From Takakia lepidozioides (lineage: Eukaryota; Streptophyta; Takakiopsida; Takakiales; Takakiaceae), in contig CM060734.1 of NCBI GenBank assembly GCA_030704615.1, positions 7,376,001 through 7,440,000 of the forward strand: 64,000 nt of DNA, in the 5' to 3' direction. The notes beneath the pieces are model-generated. The model did not search any database. It was given only the letters and a program-made list of their open reading frames with translations, and was not told the origin of the DNA. This document shows, piece after piece, positions 45,569-57,115 of the stretch. How positions within the stretch are numbered: the stretch's first letter is position 1; each line of letters opens with the position of its first letter. Position numbers and translations under genes: made by a program.

Positions 45569-48540
45569 CAACCTAAAAATGGTATGTCCTTTCCCTTATG
45601 TATGCAGATTTGTTGAATAGTGATGGAACAAAAAGAAAGAAAACCATGCATAAAGCAGCTAGTTTCTTACACCTGTAACACCTTGAATAAACTAGTTTAT
45701 TTCGGGGTCTATGCTCAATACATACCCCAATCACACCATTAAGGTTTATATACTTGTTTCAAATACCCAGCTTGACTAAGGGTAGCCTGATAATCCTTTA
45801 CGGGACATCTTCCGAAGGATTGGCCTAGGAGCAGGGAGAGATTACCCTTTTGGAGAGGAGTCTGGTATGCACTCCCTTACGGGGTGAGTGCATACCACAC
45901 TCACTTCGTAAGGGCCTGCCATAGCAGGGGTTGGATGGTGGGATTCCCTCTCTCTCCCTCTCTCTCCCTCTAGAAATTGGGTTTATGGAATTGTTGTCCC
46001 GACTTTCATCTTTGAAAAAATTGAAAAAATTGAAAAATTGGGTTGCAGGGAATTTTGGATGTTTTTCATCCAAAATACATTTTTTTCCCTAGTGAAACAT
46101 TTCTTCATTACCTGTGAGGTTTTTTGCTTCATCTGAACATCAACCCGGAATATACTGATTGAAAAACTCCCGTCATTTTTTATTTTTTCAATCCAACCTG
46201 GATGAAAAAAAGACTTCATCTGACATGACCTAAATACGGGGCAAGACATGTATATAAAAAAGTTTTTATTAAAAAAACCCCCCGATGTTTTTCATCTAAC
46301 CTAGATGAAAGGCGGACTGCATCCGTCGAGTTCAAGACAGGATGAACGCACGATGAGAAACGAACAACGTCCGTCGGGCATGCAGGCTGGCGGATGTTTT
46401 TCATCCTGAGAAGGATGAATGACGGGCCAGACAGGGGAAAACCCTGCGCAACCCTAATGTATTTCTTTTTGCACTGCGAGAGCGCGCACGATGGCGGCTT
46501 CGGAGGAGCGATGGTGCTCGTGCTGCAGATACCTTGAGCTGCCAATCCTTGAGTGTTTATGGCTCCTGTGAGCGCCGCCTATGCGGGCTCTTTAAGGCGA
46601 TGGCGGTGGCTTAGAGATGAGGGAAGATTCACTGTCTCATTTGTCTGTTTTTTTACTGCACAAGGGAACCATGGCAGTGATGGCGGAGCTACCACCTGCC
46701 TGCTTATGAAGTTTCCTAGGAGCCCTCCTCTGGATCTTTGATGAATGGCGGCGTCTTGGTAGAACAAGGAAGTCTCTCTCTCCCTCCCTTTATAAGCCCT
46801 ACCTTTTGAGACCAAGCTCTTTTTTCTTGTGCTTGGCAAGACCTTGTCTTGGTTAAGGTAGCAGTGTTGTGGTGCTGGCGGAGACCTCCCTGCACGGTTA
46901 GGCTTGTGGAGAGATGACGACTCTCCCCCAAACAGTAAAAAATGTTCTTTTTCTATTTGTCTTGCTTCTCTGCTTTCTTTGGCATTCTATGGGCTTAGAT
47001 TGAGTGTATTTGACCTCGATAGCAAGTGTGGAAGCCTGCTACTCACCTCGTGCATCCTCACTAACTCACAATGCGTTGTGGTTGTTTTTGGGACGGGCAC
47101 ATGTGAGGGCTTCAACTTAATATTCTGATGTCTAGGTGCTGCTGGATGCCAAGTGGGATTGCAGAGCAGGGTAAGGAATCGCTTGCCAGGGACTCATCTT
47201 AAAATGTTGAAAAACTAAACTACTCTATGGTTTTTCTTGATCCTACCTCTTTCCTTCCTTTATTTTTTGAAGAACAAGTGTAATGCTTTCTACGATGGGC
47301 TATTGCGGCCTAGCTAGTGGAAAACCTCTGCTTTGTTGTGACAACCGGGTTTATGATGACTTGTGTGAGAGACACACATCTGTTTTCTAGGCCCTAGTTT
47401 GCTTTGCTTACCTTATGGTAGTTGGAAACAAATTGAGAAGCTGCAAGGAACTGTTTGCTGCAGCTACTCGGGTATCCATGTTGGTAAAATACCCCTGTTA
47501 TGTTCCAACCCGGATGGCTTTTTTAGCTAGATGCTTAGGCTAGGGTATGGTGAAGTTTCTGCCTGTGGCTATTCGGCTGACACTGAAATATGGCAGTAAT
47601 ATATTTGGTAACTGATTTTTGAGGCAGCCAAGGTGGTCAAGGGGTAACATGGTGTAATGACATGGTCAAATGTGAAATGATGTGAATAGGGTGTACTGAC
47701 AGTATCATATACTGTCACAGGATGTGTATGCAGTCTTTTATCTTTCCCTTGCTGTGTCATGAACTTTGATTTTCAGCTGTAACTACGGATTTGTCCGTAG
47801 GAGTTATGTGATTGTCAGAAAATTGAACGCATAGTCAATAATCGGCCATCCACATATTTTAATACAGCTGATTTTGTTATGGCGAAAGGCTGCATGATTA
47901 TCATGAGAATCATGGAACAAAGGAAGTACAATGTGCAAAGATAAACAGTATCCACACACTTCAGGTGTCCTCGTGGCCTGCTGCATCACATTGTCCAGTG
48001 CCCCTAATCCTAGTTCGTGAAATAAAGGTTTAGGGGTATTCTAGAAAACTTACCAGACATATCCACCTCCCCTGTGGGGGCAAGCTGTGCTGCAAACCAG
48101 TCTAAACAGATACTGGCAGGGCAAGGTATTTAAATCTGTGATATCCAAGTGTTTTTTATTTATTTTTAAACCTCCATGACACCCATGGGGTTTGAGTAAG
48201 TATGCTTGGATTATAGCTTGCAGACAGTAAATCTGTATGACCATTTGACCTGCACCACATCAAGGCCAAAATATGGCCGAGTACCCGCCATCCCACCCAG
48301 ACCTCTGAATGTATATCATGATCATGACTGGTGGTCAATCAGCATCAATGGCATACTCTTTGGGTTATGAATAATACTGACATGAACACATTACTGTGCA
48401 TGGATGTAATTCTGGATTTTCTAAGCTTGATGATTGATGGATGGTGCAACTGTTAAGTGGCTGACATGTTTGATTATTATTTCATGACAACGACCTTAGG
48501 GTTCCTATCTTTGTCTTGACATGACAAAAAGTATCTTCCC
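45569..48540. other. Three kilobases without a recognisable gene
   Basis: It contains CTCTCTCCC repeats (about 45950-45972) and several imperfect hairpins of the type GGATG-TTTTT-CATCC between 46050 and 46430, including one at about 46393. A T-rich region and many short frames follow. None has a family motif. Confidence 0.4.
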
Positions 48541-48546
48541 TCTCTT

Positions 48547-49180
48547 GTGTGCTGCTCTCTTTTAAGCTCCAGACGAGATAAATTCAAGGTCAGATGGTGG
48601 GTTCAGCTGCAACATATGTCCAACACCAGATATCCTAAGTTAATCGACTCTATATCTTGGAAACAGGACCGCCCTGTCAAACAGGGTAAGCCGTGGGAGA
48701 AGAGAGTAGAAGAGATTCTCAAGGATCTGAATCTAGACCCGCAAGTCTTGACCTTGCTGGATAAACCCGACTTAGAGAGTGTAGTGTCCAAAGCCATGTT
48801 TGTTACCAGAAAATTGTCCGATGAAAATGAAGTTAGGAAGAAAACTTCTCTGAACCTGTTTCCACTGTGACATGGGGGAGGACATCATGGATGCGCTCAA
48901 GGGTCTATCCCACTCTTGGCACCAGACTGACATTTAAACTCAGGGCAGGAAGACTACCTTTGAACAGTAAACAGAAGCAGAGAGGAAAGGGAGAGTGCAA
49001 TTGCCCATTGTGTGGGCAATCTGAAGACAATATTCATTTTCTGATGTCCGGGGTTCTCTCACCAAAGAGACGCTCTCTTCAAATCTATCAAGGGAATTGT
49101 GCATGTACTTTTGTTTACCAACTTAAAAAGTCTCGAGGCTGAGCCAAAAGCCCAGCCCCTTCTGCTCAGTAACTCCCCAC
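48547..49180 (+). pseudogene. LINE ORF2 C-terminal fragment (same family as at 8.5-11.7 kb)
   Basis: Plus-strand frames repeat SSRRDKFKVRWW, YPKLIDSISWKQDRPVKQ, DENEVRKKTSLNLFP and CPLCGQSEDNIHF with at least two frameshifts (about 48865 and 49045). It is 5'-truncated at 48547. A CT tract begins 35 bp after the end. Confidence 0.85.
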
Positions 49181-49209
49181 CCAACATTTTATTTTATTTT
49201 TTTCGTTTC

Positions 49210-49214
<5 letters not shown>

Positions 49215-49256
<42 letters not shown>
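49215..49256. repeat. CT microsatellite
   Basis: About 20 CT units. It lies just downstream of the LINE fragment on the same strand, as expected if the LINE family uses a CT-type tail. Confidence 0.9.
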
Positions 49257-49258
<2 letters not shown>

Positions 49259-49744
49259 TTTGATGTGACATACAAGTTATGGACAACTCTCGACATCTTT
49301 CCCTTGATCCCACATCCCACCCTGACCTACCTCTGCTGCTGCTACTGCTGGTGCTTCAAGCGAGCTGTTGCGGCGAGCTGTTGCGGTGCTGTCGCGGCTG
49401 CCAACGGCGCGGGTCCCCGCCACCGCAGGGCGTCTCTCTCCCCGCTCACCACGGCTCTCTCTCTCTCTCTCTTCAGCTCGTTTAGATCGCGCCTCTACGC
49501 GGTGTTCCTACCACACAGGGGAGAGAGACATCAGCCGTGCTTAGGGCAAGAAAGCAAGAGAGAAAGTGAGGGAGGAGGCGGTGCTTACCTTGGGCGTTGG
49601 AGCGGCGTTGGGGCAAACTCCTTGGGCCTTGCGACCACCTAGGGCTCAGTAGCAGGTGCGTTTCTCCTCCACCCTAAACCTCACTCTCTGAACAACCTCT
49701 CTCCCAAAGAACAAACGAAAACGGGAGGGGAAAGAGGTGCTTCA

Positions 49745-50637
49745 AGCACTTAGGGAAAAAAAAGGGCGCGACGCCTACGTGCGACGCCCGGCCGTTGCAC
49801 GCCTGCGCCCCGCCCTTTTTTTGAAATCTAAAAATGGTATTTGCGACGGCGGGCCGTCGCTGCTTGCGACCCTTGGCCCCATAAATAAAAAAACACGTCG
49901 CCTCCCGCGACGGCTTTCCGTCGCGGGGTGCGACCCCCAGGTAAAAATTTGAAAAAAACGCGTCGCCAAATGCGACGTGGCGACGCAAGGGTATCGCAGG
50001 AGGCGATGGCCGGCCTTTATGGGTTTAGGGTTTAGGGCCTTTTGGGGTTCTTAGTTTTTATTTTTTAATTTTTTAATTTCATATGGTATTGGGTTAGGGT
50101 GTTTGCTTTTCTTTATGGTGTTGGGTTTTGGATTGGCAGTTTTGGTTGTGGGTCTTGGGGTTGAAAGGATAAACAGTGTAATCAGGATCACATACCCAAA
50201 ATGTGGTTCAATCTGATAAGCGCAAAGCGCTGGGTCTCAACAAATTTTTCCATGGTGTGGGCATCCTGAAGATAGAATGTGAGGAAGGATTTATTGTCTT
50301 GGGCTCTCTAGCACCATAGGGATGCTCTGCCTTTGGTTACCAATTTTGAAAGCCCCGAGGCTGAGGCATAGGGTTTTTTCGCCAACGGTTTTTGAGAAAT
50401 GAAAGTGCTGGTGGTGTGTGTTAATTAGGATGCGATGGTGAGGAAACATCGACCCGTCTCCCTCGAGGATGGGGATGTAGTACCACATATCGATTGTGGC
50501 CCTAGAGCGACCGTTTTTCGTGGCGAGGAGCCACCCATTGCACCTGATCCAATACAGGCTGTCGGACACAATCGTAGAAGGGACCGGGGCCAAATTTCAG
50601 GTGATGCGGAGGATGTTGACACTCCGGGATCAAGTCG
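49745..50637 (-). repeat. Right arm of the 1-kb inverted repeat pair
   Basis: Inverted copy of 36280-37345 (see there). On the outer side it is cut at 50637, where LTR sequence begins, so the arm and the retrotransposon are joined abruptly. Confidence 0.8.
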
Positions 50638-51491
50638 GGGGTTACACAGCCTGCCACAGCTTCACACAGCCCGACACAGCTTCGCACAGCTTTACACAGC
50701 CAGTCACAGCCCGCCACAGCTTCGCACAACTTTACACAGCCAGTCACAACCCGCCACAGCTTCACACAGCCCGCCACAGCCAGTCACAGCTCGCCACAGC
50801 TTCGCACAGCCTCGCACAGCCAGTCACAGCCCGACACAGCTTTACACAGCCTGTCACAGTACATGGGGAACAGTTATCATTGACAAGGAACGACTGTGAG
50901 GGAACGACATTTGCAGAGGGAACGTGTTACTTCAAGGGTGACGGTTAGTTAGTTAGGTGGTTAAAACAGCTTGCGGGTAGATTAGGAGAGCGGCAACGGG
51001 AAGGGGAGTACTTCACGGGGAGCGCTTCTTGGTCATGCATAAGAGGAGATCAGGCGGAGAGCAAGAACGAGAGCACGTAGAATGAGGGAAGATGAACAGT
51101 AGTTGCTTGTTACATGCAAAACCGTAGTGGTCCTGTAGGGCAGATTAGAGTCACCATGGCATTGGCCCGATACCTGATAAATCATAATCTGATACTTATT
51201 CGATACAATCACACCGTGTAGAGAGACATGAGTGAAGCTGTGGAATGAATGCATGATTAATTGGAACTTAGTAGATACTGAAACAATCTGATGCTTCAGT
51301 ATACACGGTAAGGTAAATTGATAACATGAAGGCAAGAAGGAATACAAATAGGAAGCACAACCATGATTCACTAGCTGCAGGTCATGACTGATTGTTTTGA
51401 GCGGGCTGAGTGCTTAGAGATATCCAACTCTTCTATCTTGGAGTTTCCACCTCGGATAGCGAAGGGATGGGTGAGTAAAAGCCGCTCGACA
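50637..51491 (+). repeat. 5' LTR, truncated at its start
   Basis: From GGGGTTACACAGCC to ...GCCGCTCGACA it matches the 3' LTR. The first part (TGTTAGAGGG... to the CACAGC array) is missing and replaced by the inverted repeat arm. A target duplication can therefore not be checked. Confidence 0.85.
50644..50860. repeat. CACAGC-type minisatellite in the 5' LTR
   Basis: About 20 units of CACAGC plus 3-5 variable bases. The 3' LTR has a shorter version (about 60785-60930), and a third array lies inside the element (56244-56335). Confidence 0.9.
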
Positions 51492-51510
51492 TTTGGCGAC
51501 CATACTGGGG
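51492..51510 (+). other. Primer-binding-site-like sequence
   Basis: TTTGGCGACCATACTGGGG follows directly after the terminal CA of the 5' LTR. The TGGCGAC...GGGG form is common in Ty3-type elements. The tRNA was not identified. Confidence 0.6.
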
Positions 51511-51839
51511 AAACTAAGTCATGAACCACCAGATGTGACAAGCATCTGGTGGGATCATGGTGGTTGGAGAATTAAAGAATTTGATGTGAATCAAATTCCC
51601 TGTGGAACTGAGAAGGAAAGATTGTCGAAACAATTCTTTCAGAGGTTCTTGGAATTGCCAGACGGTTGTAAGGAAAACATTCTTAAGAGAGTGCATGATG
51701 CTGACCTTGAGTGGGGTCTGGAGAAAGGAGTGATAAAGATTTATCAGGTGGCCTGTAGAGGAAGAGCACGATGGTTACCAACACTGGTTTATGTGATAGC
51801 ATTGCTATCCATTAAGCGAGTAGAGTTTGAAGGCTAGGA

Positions 51840-53123
51840 GGAAAGGAAGGTGAAGGGAGAGGTAATCCAAGAGGGAATTACCAAAGAAATTCTAGAGGTA
51901 ACTATCAGGGTAATCCAAGGGGGAATTACCAGCCAGGGAATCAGGATTACAGAAACAATCCCAGAACAGACCAAGGGCGAGGACCTAATGGGGAAGAACT
52001 GTGTTACTATTGTAATCAGGCAGGACATCGCAAGGCAGCCTGTCCATTCTGGATTTGACACCAGAATGAGATGAGAGCTCCTGTGAATGAGAGGCCAGTG
52101 GTGGCAGCTCACATGGTTAGGCCATGTGTTGTACCAGAAGTAAGTACAATGATAGTAACCAGAAGCAAAGCCAAAGTAATACCTCCAGTAGATGAGGAAG
52201 GTGATGATAATGAAGATGGCAGTGATGTGCCTGAAGATGATGAGGCTTGGAGAGATGAGAAGGAACTGCACAAGGAAGTGGCAGATACCATAAGGGAAAT
52301 GTAGAAGAGTACTGATATTCCTATGGCAGATTCCTCTGATTTTGAAAGAGAAGAGGAAGTGAGTGAGGATGAAGGGAAGAAAGAAGCTGCGGAAATGCAG
52401 AGTAATGAAGGGACTTTGGCTGAAGTAATATGTTGGACCAAAGCGGAGATTACCATTGGACAGCTATTGGCTGTGGCACCTTATTGTAGACACAGGCTAT
52501 ATCAAGCAATCAATCAAATTGCCCATGTGACAGGGAACACAGACCTGAACAGCAAGGTGACCAGTTATAATGTGAAGCCGGAAGGGCGAGAAACAGTCAT
52601 GGACTTTGATGATTCTATGCCAGTAATCCAATTGAGAATTGGAAGCACATAACTAACTGATGTACTGATAGATGGTGGCTCTGGAGTGAATATCATGACA
52701 AACCAATTAAGGCAGAAGCTTGGTCTAAGTAACATGAAACCAGCCCCATTTACAGTAACAATGGCATATCAAAGAAGTGTACAGCCATTGGGATTGATAA
52801 GAGGAGTTAAGATACAGATTCAAAAGATGATCTTTATGATCACAGTAACTGTGTTGAAAATGGATGAAGTCATGGAAGCTTACTCTTTATTGTTGGGTCG
52901 ACCGTGGCTGAAATAGGCCAGGGTATTCCATGATTGGAATTCCCAGTTACTAACTGTGCATGATGGGATGCACAAGATACAAATCACCACTAAGAAATCT
53001 AGTAGATTATCTGCTACGAGAAGACCTCGAGGGGTCAGGGAGTATGACTGGAGGGGAGGACTTGATGAGGAGTAGGAAGCTACCCTGTTCGCTGCACACC
53101 CAGAGTGGGAGCAGGTTGCAGAG
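51840..53123 (+). pseudogene. gag nucleocapsid and protease part of the polyprotein
   Basis: The frame starts with GNYQ-type repeats (51861-51970) and then the zinc knuckle CYYCNQAGHRKAAC (52002-52043, C-x2-C-x4-H-x4-C). It continues through an acidic linker to the protease block VLIDGGSGVNIMT (about 52665-52700), the DGGS form found in plant elements, and ends with SLLLGRPWL. In-frame stops at about 52056, 52302, 52651, 52914 and 53072 break it. It is the same frame as pol, so one polyprotein was originally made. The capsid part of gag is missing or unrecognisable. Confidence 0.75.
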
Positions 53124-55709
53124 ATGCAGCTAGAAGGCCTAAGTTGTTTAAAAGGTATCTGCTGTGGTGTACTGACAGCAACACCAATTGAGGGTGAAAC
53201 AAGCAGTTATCCACCACATTTCTATGAAGAAAGAGAGGGAGAAATGGAAATCCTAGAGGAACCAGCCACTGTGAGTTTACAGGATGAAGTGGTGACTGGT
53301 TGGACAATCACAGCTGATGAGCAGGTGAGAGAAGTGAATGTGGGAACTGAAGAGGAACCGAGGATGGTGAAGGTAGGGGCTGATTTGGAGCCAGAATTCT
53401 TTGAGGAAGCTAAGAGTTTGTTCATCAAATACAGAGATGTATTTGCTTGGAGCTACGAGGATCTAAAAGGGATACCACCTGAGATCTATCAGCATAAGAT
53501 TGAACTGGAACCAGGGTCAGTACCAATCAAACAGGCAAGGTACAGAATGAATCCCAACTATGCACAGAAGGTTGGAGAAGAGATCAAGAAGTTGGCTGAG
53601 ACTAAGTTTATATACCCGATAGAGTATACAACTTGGTTGTCACCCATTGTGATAGTTCCCAAAAAGAATGGTAAACTGAGAGTTTGTGTGAACTATAAGA
53701 AGTTGAATGCTTGCACGAAGAAAGATCATTTCCCTTTGCCATTCACAGAAGCGGTATTGGACACTGTGGCAGGCCATGAGATGTACTCATTCATGGATGG
53801 CTTCAGTGGTTATAATCAAGTGCAAGTGGCAGAAGAAGACCAGAGAAAGACAATTTTCATCACAGACTGGGGTGCTTATGCATACAAAGTCATGCCTTTT
53901 GGACTTTGTAATGCACCAGCAACCTTTCAGAGAGTGATAAGTGAATCTTTTCATGAGTATCTGGATGATTTCATGCAAGTGTTCTCGGATGATTTCAGTG
54001 TGTACAGCTCTAAGAATGAGCACTTGCATAAATTGGAGTTATGTTTGGCCAGATGCAGGATGAGAGGTCTGGGCCTGAATCCAGAGAAGTGTACTTTCTG
54101 TGTGAACTCAGGGGTGCTTTTGGGACACATTGTGTGTAAGAGGGGACTTCTTGTGGATCCCAGAAAAACAGAGGCCATTAAAGCCTCTCCACCACTAGTA
54201 AATGTTAAGAGTCTAAGGCGATTCCTTGGACAAACCAGTTATTACAGAAAATTTGTCAGACGATATGCACAGATAGCAGCACCATTGAGCAAGCTTCTGA
54301 AGAAAGATGCAGTGTTTGCATGGACAGCTGAATGTCAACAGGCTTTTGAGGAACTTACATTGTCAGTAACAACTACACCTATGCTGATTAACCCTCACTG
54401 GCATGTAGTATTTCATGTTCACTGTGATGCCTCAGGAGAAGCGTTGGGAGCAGTGTTAGCCCAAAATGTTACAGGAAATATAGATTCACCTGTGTACTAT
54501 GCTAGCAGGTTGATGAATAGTGCTGAAAGGAACTATAGCACAACTGAAAGAGAAGCACTAGCAATGATTTATGCAGTCAAGAATTTCAGGCATTACCTAT
54601 TGGGAAGAAAGTTTATGTTTTATGTGGATCACCAGGCTCTGATATATCTGGTGAACAAACCTTTGATAAGTGGAAGGATAGCAAGGTGGTTAATAATCTT
54701 GCACGAGTTTGAGCTCGAAGTTGTTTACAAGCCTGGCCATTTGCATCTTGTGGCAGATCACTTGTCACGCCTATCAACAGGAGAGCCCGCCACAGGAGTA
54801 GACGACCAATTACCTGATGCGAGTTTATTTGCAATGGAGGTGCAGGGAAGTGCAGATGACTGGTTAGATTGGCAGTGGCCAATCAGATACTACCTTACTC
54901 ATGGTCAGTGCCCACCTAGTTATGGAAAGGAGCAGAGGAAGAGAATTGTTATCAAGGCTTTACCTTATACTATGGTAGGGGGCAGAATGTATAAGCTAGG
55001 ACCTGATGGAGTACTTAAACGATGCTTGTACCACCACGAAGTAAATAAAGTTTTGGAGGAAGTTCATAAAGGAGCGGCTGGAGGTCATTTTGGAGAAGAG
55101 ACTACCAGTAGAAAGATACTACTTGAAGGTTACTGGTGGCCTACTTTGTTCAAGGATGTACACAAGTATTGTCAGAGTTGTGATGAGTGTCAGAGGCTAG
55201 GACCAATGCAGAGATCTGGGAAGATGGCTTTGCATCCTACGATGCGTACTGAACCATTTCAGAAATGGGGACTAGACTTTGTTGGACCAATTGACCCACC
55301 AGCCAAGAATACACAGAACAAGTATATAATCACAGCCACTGATTATACTACGAAGTGGGTGGAAGCTAAAGCTCTGAGGGACAACACAGCTAAGTCCACA
55401 GCAAGGTTCCTATATGAGAACATACTTACACGATTTGGCTGTCCCCTGGAATTTATCAATGACCAGGGAAGTCACTTCATTAATGAGACCATTGAACTAT
55501 TGACTAAAGAGTTCATGATTGTGCATAGGAAGAATACAACATATTACCCACAGGGTAATGGGCAGGCAGAGGCTACCAACAAAATACTATGTACTATCTT
55601 GGCTAAGATAGTCAATGCAAACAGAACAAATTGGGATACGAAGCTGTTGACAGCTTTGTGGTCATACAGGACTTCATATAAAGTCACCACTAAGTATACA
55701 CCATTCTAA
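53124..55709 (+). CDS. pol: reverse transcriptase, RNase H, integrase (861 codons open)
   Basis: Order of domains is RT-RNase H-integrase, as in the Ty3 group. RT: SPIVIVPKKNGKLRVCVNY, SFMDGFSGYNQ, MPFGLCNAPATFQR and the box VFSDDF (about 53983-54000). RNase H: HCDASGEALGAVLAQ...ASRLMNSAERNYSTTEREALA and YVDHQALIYL. Integrase: the HHCC finger (HHEVNKVLEEVHKG...CQSCDECQ) and the catalytic D-D-E in WGLDFVGPI, FINDQGSHF and GNGQAEATN. The open frame ends at a TAA (55707) where related proteins have Gln (TPF-Q-LVYG). It is the longest open frame in the window and all catalytic residues are visible, but the flanking parts of the polyprotein are broken. Confidence 0.9.
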   Translation: MQLEGLSCLKGICCGVLTATPIEGETSSYPPHFYEEREGEMEILEEPATVSLQDEVVTGWTITADEQVREVNVGTEEEPRMVKVGADLEPEFFEEAKSLFIKYRDVFAWSYEDLKGIPPEIYQHKIELEPGSVPIKQARYRMNPNYAQKVGEEIKKLAETKFIYPIEYTTWLSPIVIVPKKNGKLRVCVNYKKLNACTKKDHFPLPFTEAVLDTVAGHEMYSFMDGFSGYNQVQVAEEDQRKTIFITDWGAYAYKVMPFGLCNAPATFQRVISESFHEYLDDFMQVFSDDFSVYSSKNEHLHKLELCLARCRMRGLGLNPEKCTFCVNSGVLLGHIVCKRGLLVDPRKTEAIKASPPLVNVKSLRRFLGQTSYYRKFVRRYAQIAAPLSKLLKKDAVFAWTAECQQAFEELTLSVTTTPMLINPHWHVVFHVHCDASGEALGAVLAQNVTGNIDSPVYYASRLMNSAERNYSTTEREALAMIYAVKNFRHYLLGRKFMFYVDHQALIYLVNKPLISGRIARWLIILHEFELEVVYKPGHLHLVADHLSRLSTGEPATGVDDQLPDASLFAMEVQGSADDWLDWQWPIRYYLTHGQCPPSYGKEQRKRIVIKALPYTMVGGRMYKLGPDGVLKRCLYHHEVNKVLEEVHKGAAGGHFGEETTSRKILLEGYWWPTLFKDVHKYCQSCDECQRLGPMQRSGKMALHPTMRTEPFQKWGLDFVGPIDPPAKNTQNKYIITATDYTTKWVEAKALRDNTAKSTARFLYENILTRFGCPLEFINDQGSHFINETIELLTKEFMIVHRKNTTYYPQGNGQAEATNKILCTILAKIVNANRTNWDTKLLTALWSYRTSYKVTTKYTPF

Positions 55710-56110
55710 TTAGTTTATGGTATGGAGGCTTTACTTCCAGTGGAATTCTTGTTACCTACCATGAGAACTGAATGGGGAAGGAGAATGGAGGTAAGGTCAG
55801 GAAACATGAATTATACCATGTGGAAGAAGTACGTGCTGATGCAGCTGATAACATGACCAGAATTCAGATGAAGAGGAAGGATCAGTTTGATGAAGGTAAA
55901 TTAAAGACTTTTAAGACGGGAGATTTGGTACTGTGGTTGTAGAAGAAGGGGAAGATTAAAGCTTCTAAGCTTAAATCACCATGAAAAGGACCTTATGTCA
56001 TACAGAAGATGTATGATAATAACACCGCCATGCTATAAACCATTAACAAAGAAATGCTGGGAAGAGTCAATGCCAATAAGTTGAAGGGGTACAGTGGTAT
56101 CCATGACAAA
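55710..56110 (+). pseudogene. pol C-terminal tail (integrase end)
   Basis: After the TAA the homology continues as LVYGMEALLPVEF, and in another frame as EEVRADAADNMTRIQMKRKDQFDEGKLKTFKTGDLVLW...KGPYVIQKMYDNNTAML...NANKLKGYSG. This is the usual C-terminal segment of Ty3-type integrases. Stops at about 55941, 55982 and 56035 and a frameshift break it. Confidence 0.75.
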
Positions 56111-56243
56111 CCATTGCAGCATGATTTGAATGTTGAAACGCAAAAACAGTCACGGGCTACGCCAGTGATACCAACGGAGTATGGAGCACTTGTCGCTAAG
56201 CCGAGCGTGTATGACCAGGGCGGGAAGTACAGGTGTTCGCATA

Positions 56244-56340
56244 GCTATCACAGCCCAACACAGCGTGACACAGCCTATCACAGCCCACCATAGTACCACA
56301 CAGCCTGTCACAGCCCAACACAGCCCATGCAGGTTACACA
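56244..56340. repeat. CACAGC-type minisatellite inside the retrotransposon
   Basis: A short array of the same unit as in the LTRs, between pol and the extra ORF. Confidence 0.85.
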
Positions 56341-57115
56341 GTCCATAGGGTCAGTGACAGGTGGACGCAAATTAACGTCAGAAAAGTGGCCATCAAGTGA
56401 AGAAGAAGTTTGGAAGTCAAACTTGGAGAATATGCCACGCAGAGAGGGAAGTCGGGGGCATGTCTAGAAATGGACACGTGGCCACTAAGGCAAAGCACAC
56501 CGCACTGCATCGATTGCAAGAGTGGGTCTCATCATGCAAGAGGACAAATCGGGCCGTCAAAGTACCTACCCAGTACAGCCGCTAAGACTATTTGTGGGCC
56601 CATTAATGCATTCAGAGTAAGGGTAATGGAACCCTTTCCGAGTACAGAAAAAAAAAAAAAACCTATGCCACATGTGCTGTCCTACTGGACATTCCAGGTG
56701 GGAATGTCCACGGAGGGGGGTGGAATTAAGAAGTTACCTAAGCAGGCAACAGCCAATCAGGAGTGCGAATTATATGCAGGTGGTTCCCTCCAAGAAACAA
56801 GAACAAGAAATAGGAAGTGTTATGAGTGGAAGAGTCGGGGTGGCTCCGAATAGCCAGTGTCTCGACAAGAGGGGCAATCAAAGCACTAGCTTTGTAGCTA
56901 TGGCGGATGTAACAGATTACACACTCGCTTTACTTCTCACGCAGTGGCGCAAGGACGGACTAATTGAGAGTACATTTTCTATCACTCGATACTTGCAAGC
57001 CCCACAGGCTTACACGCACTTACCTGTTCCATTCTGTGCCAACCATACCTTCATGCTCTGTGCCCTGCAAGCTTTCCTTTAGCTGTTTCAAACAAGGCCC
57101 TTTTGTTTGTCTAGA

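Noticed and set aside
46050-46430. Hairpins GGATG...CATCC as the right end of the copy D element
   Set aside because: Sequence between the arms does not match the arrays at 38.3-39.2 kb, and no target duplication was found.
50644-50860. CACAGC array as a CRISPR or a regulatory array
   Set aside because: Units are short and run together, and they occur in both LTRs and inside the retrotransposon: an LTR minisatellite.
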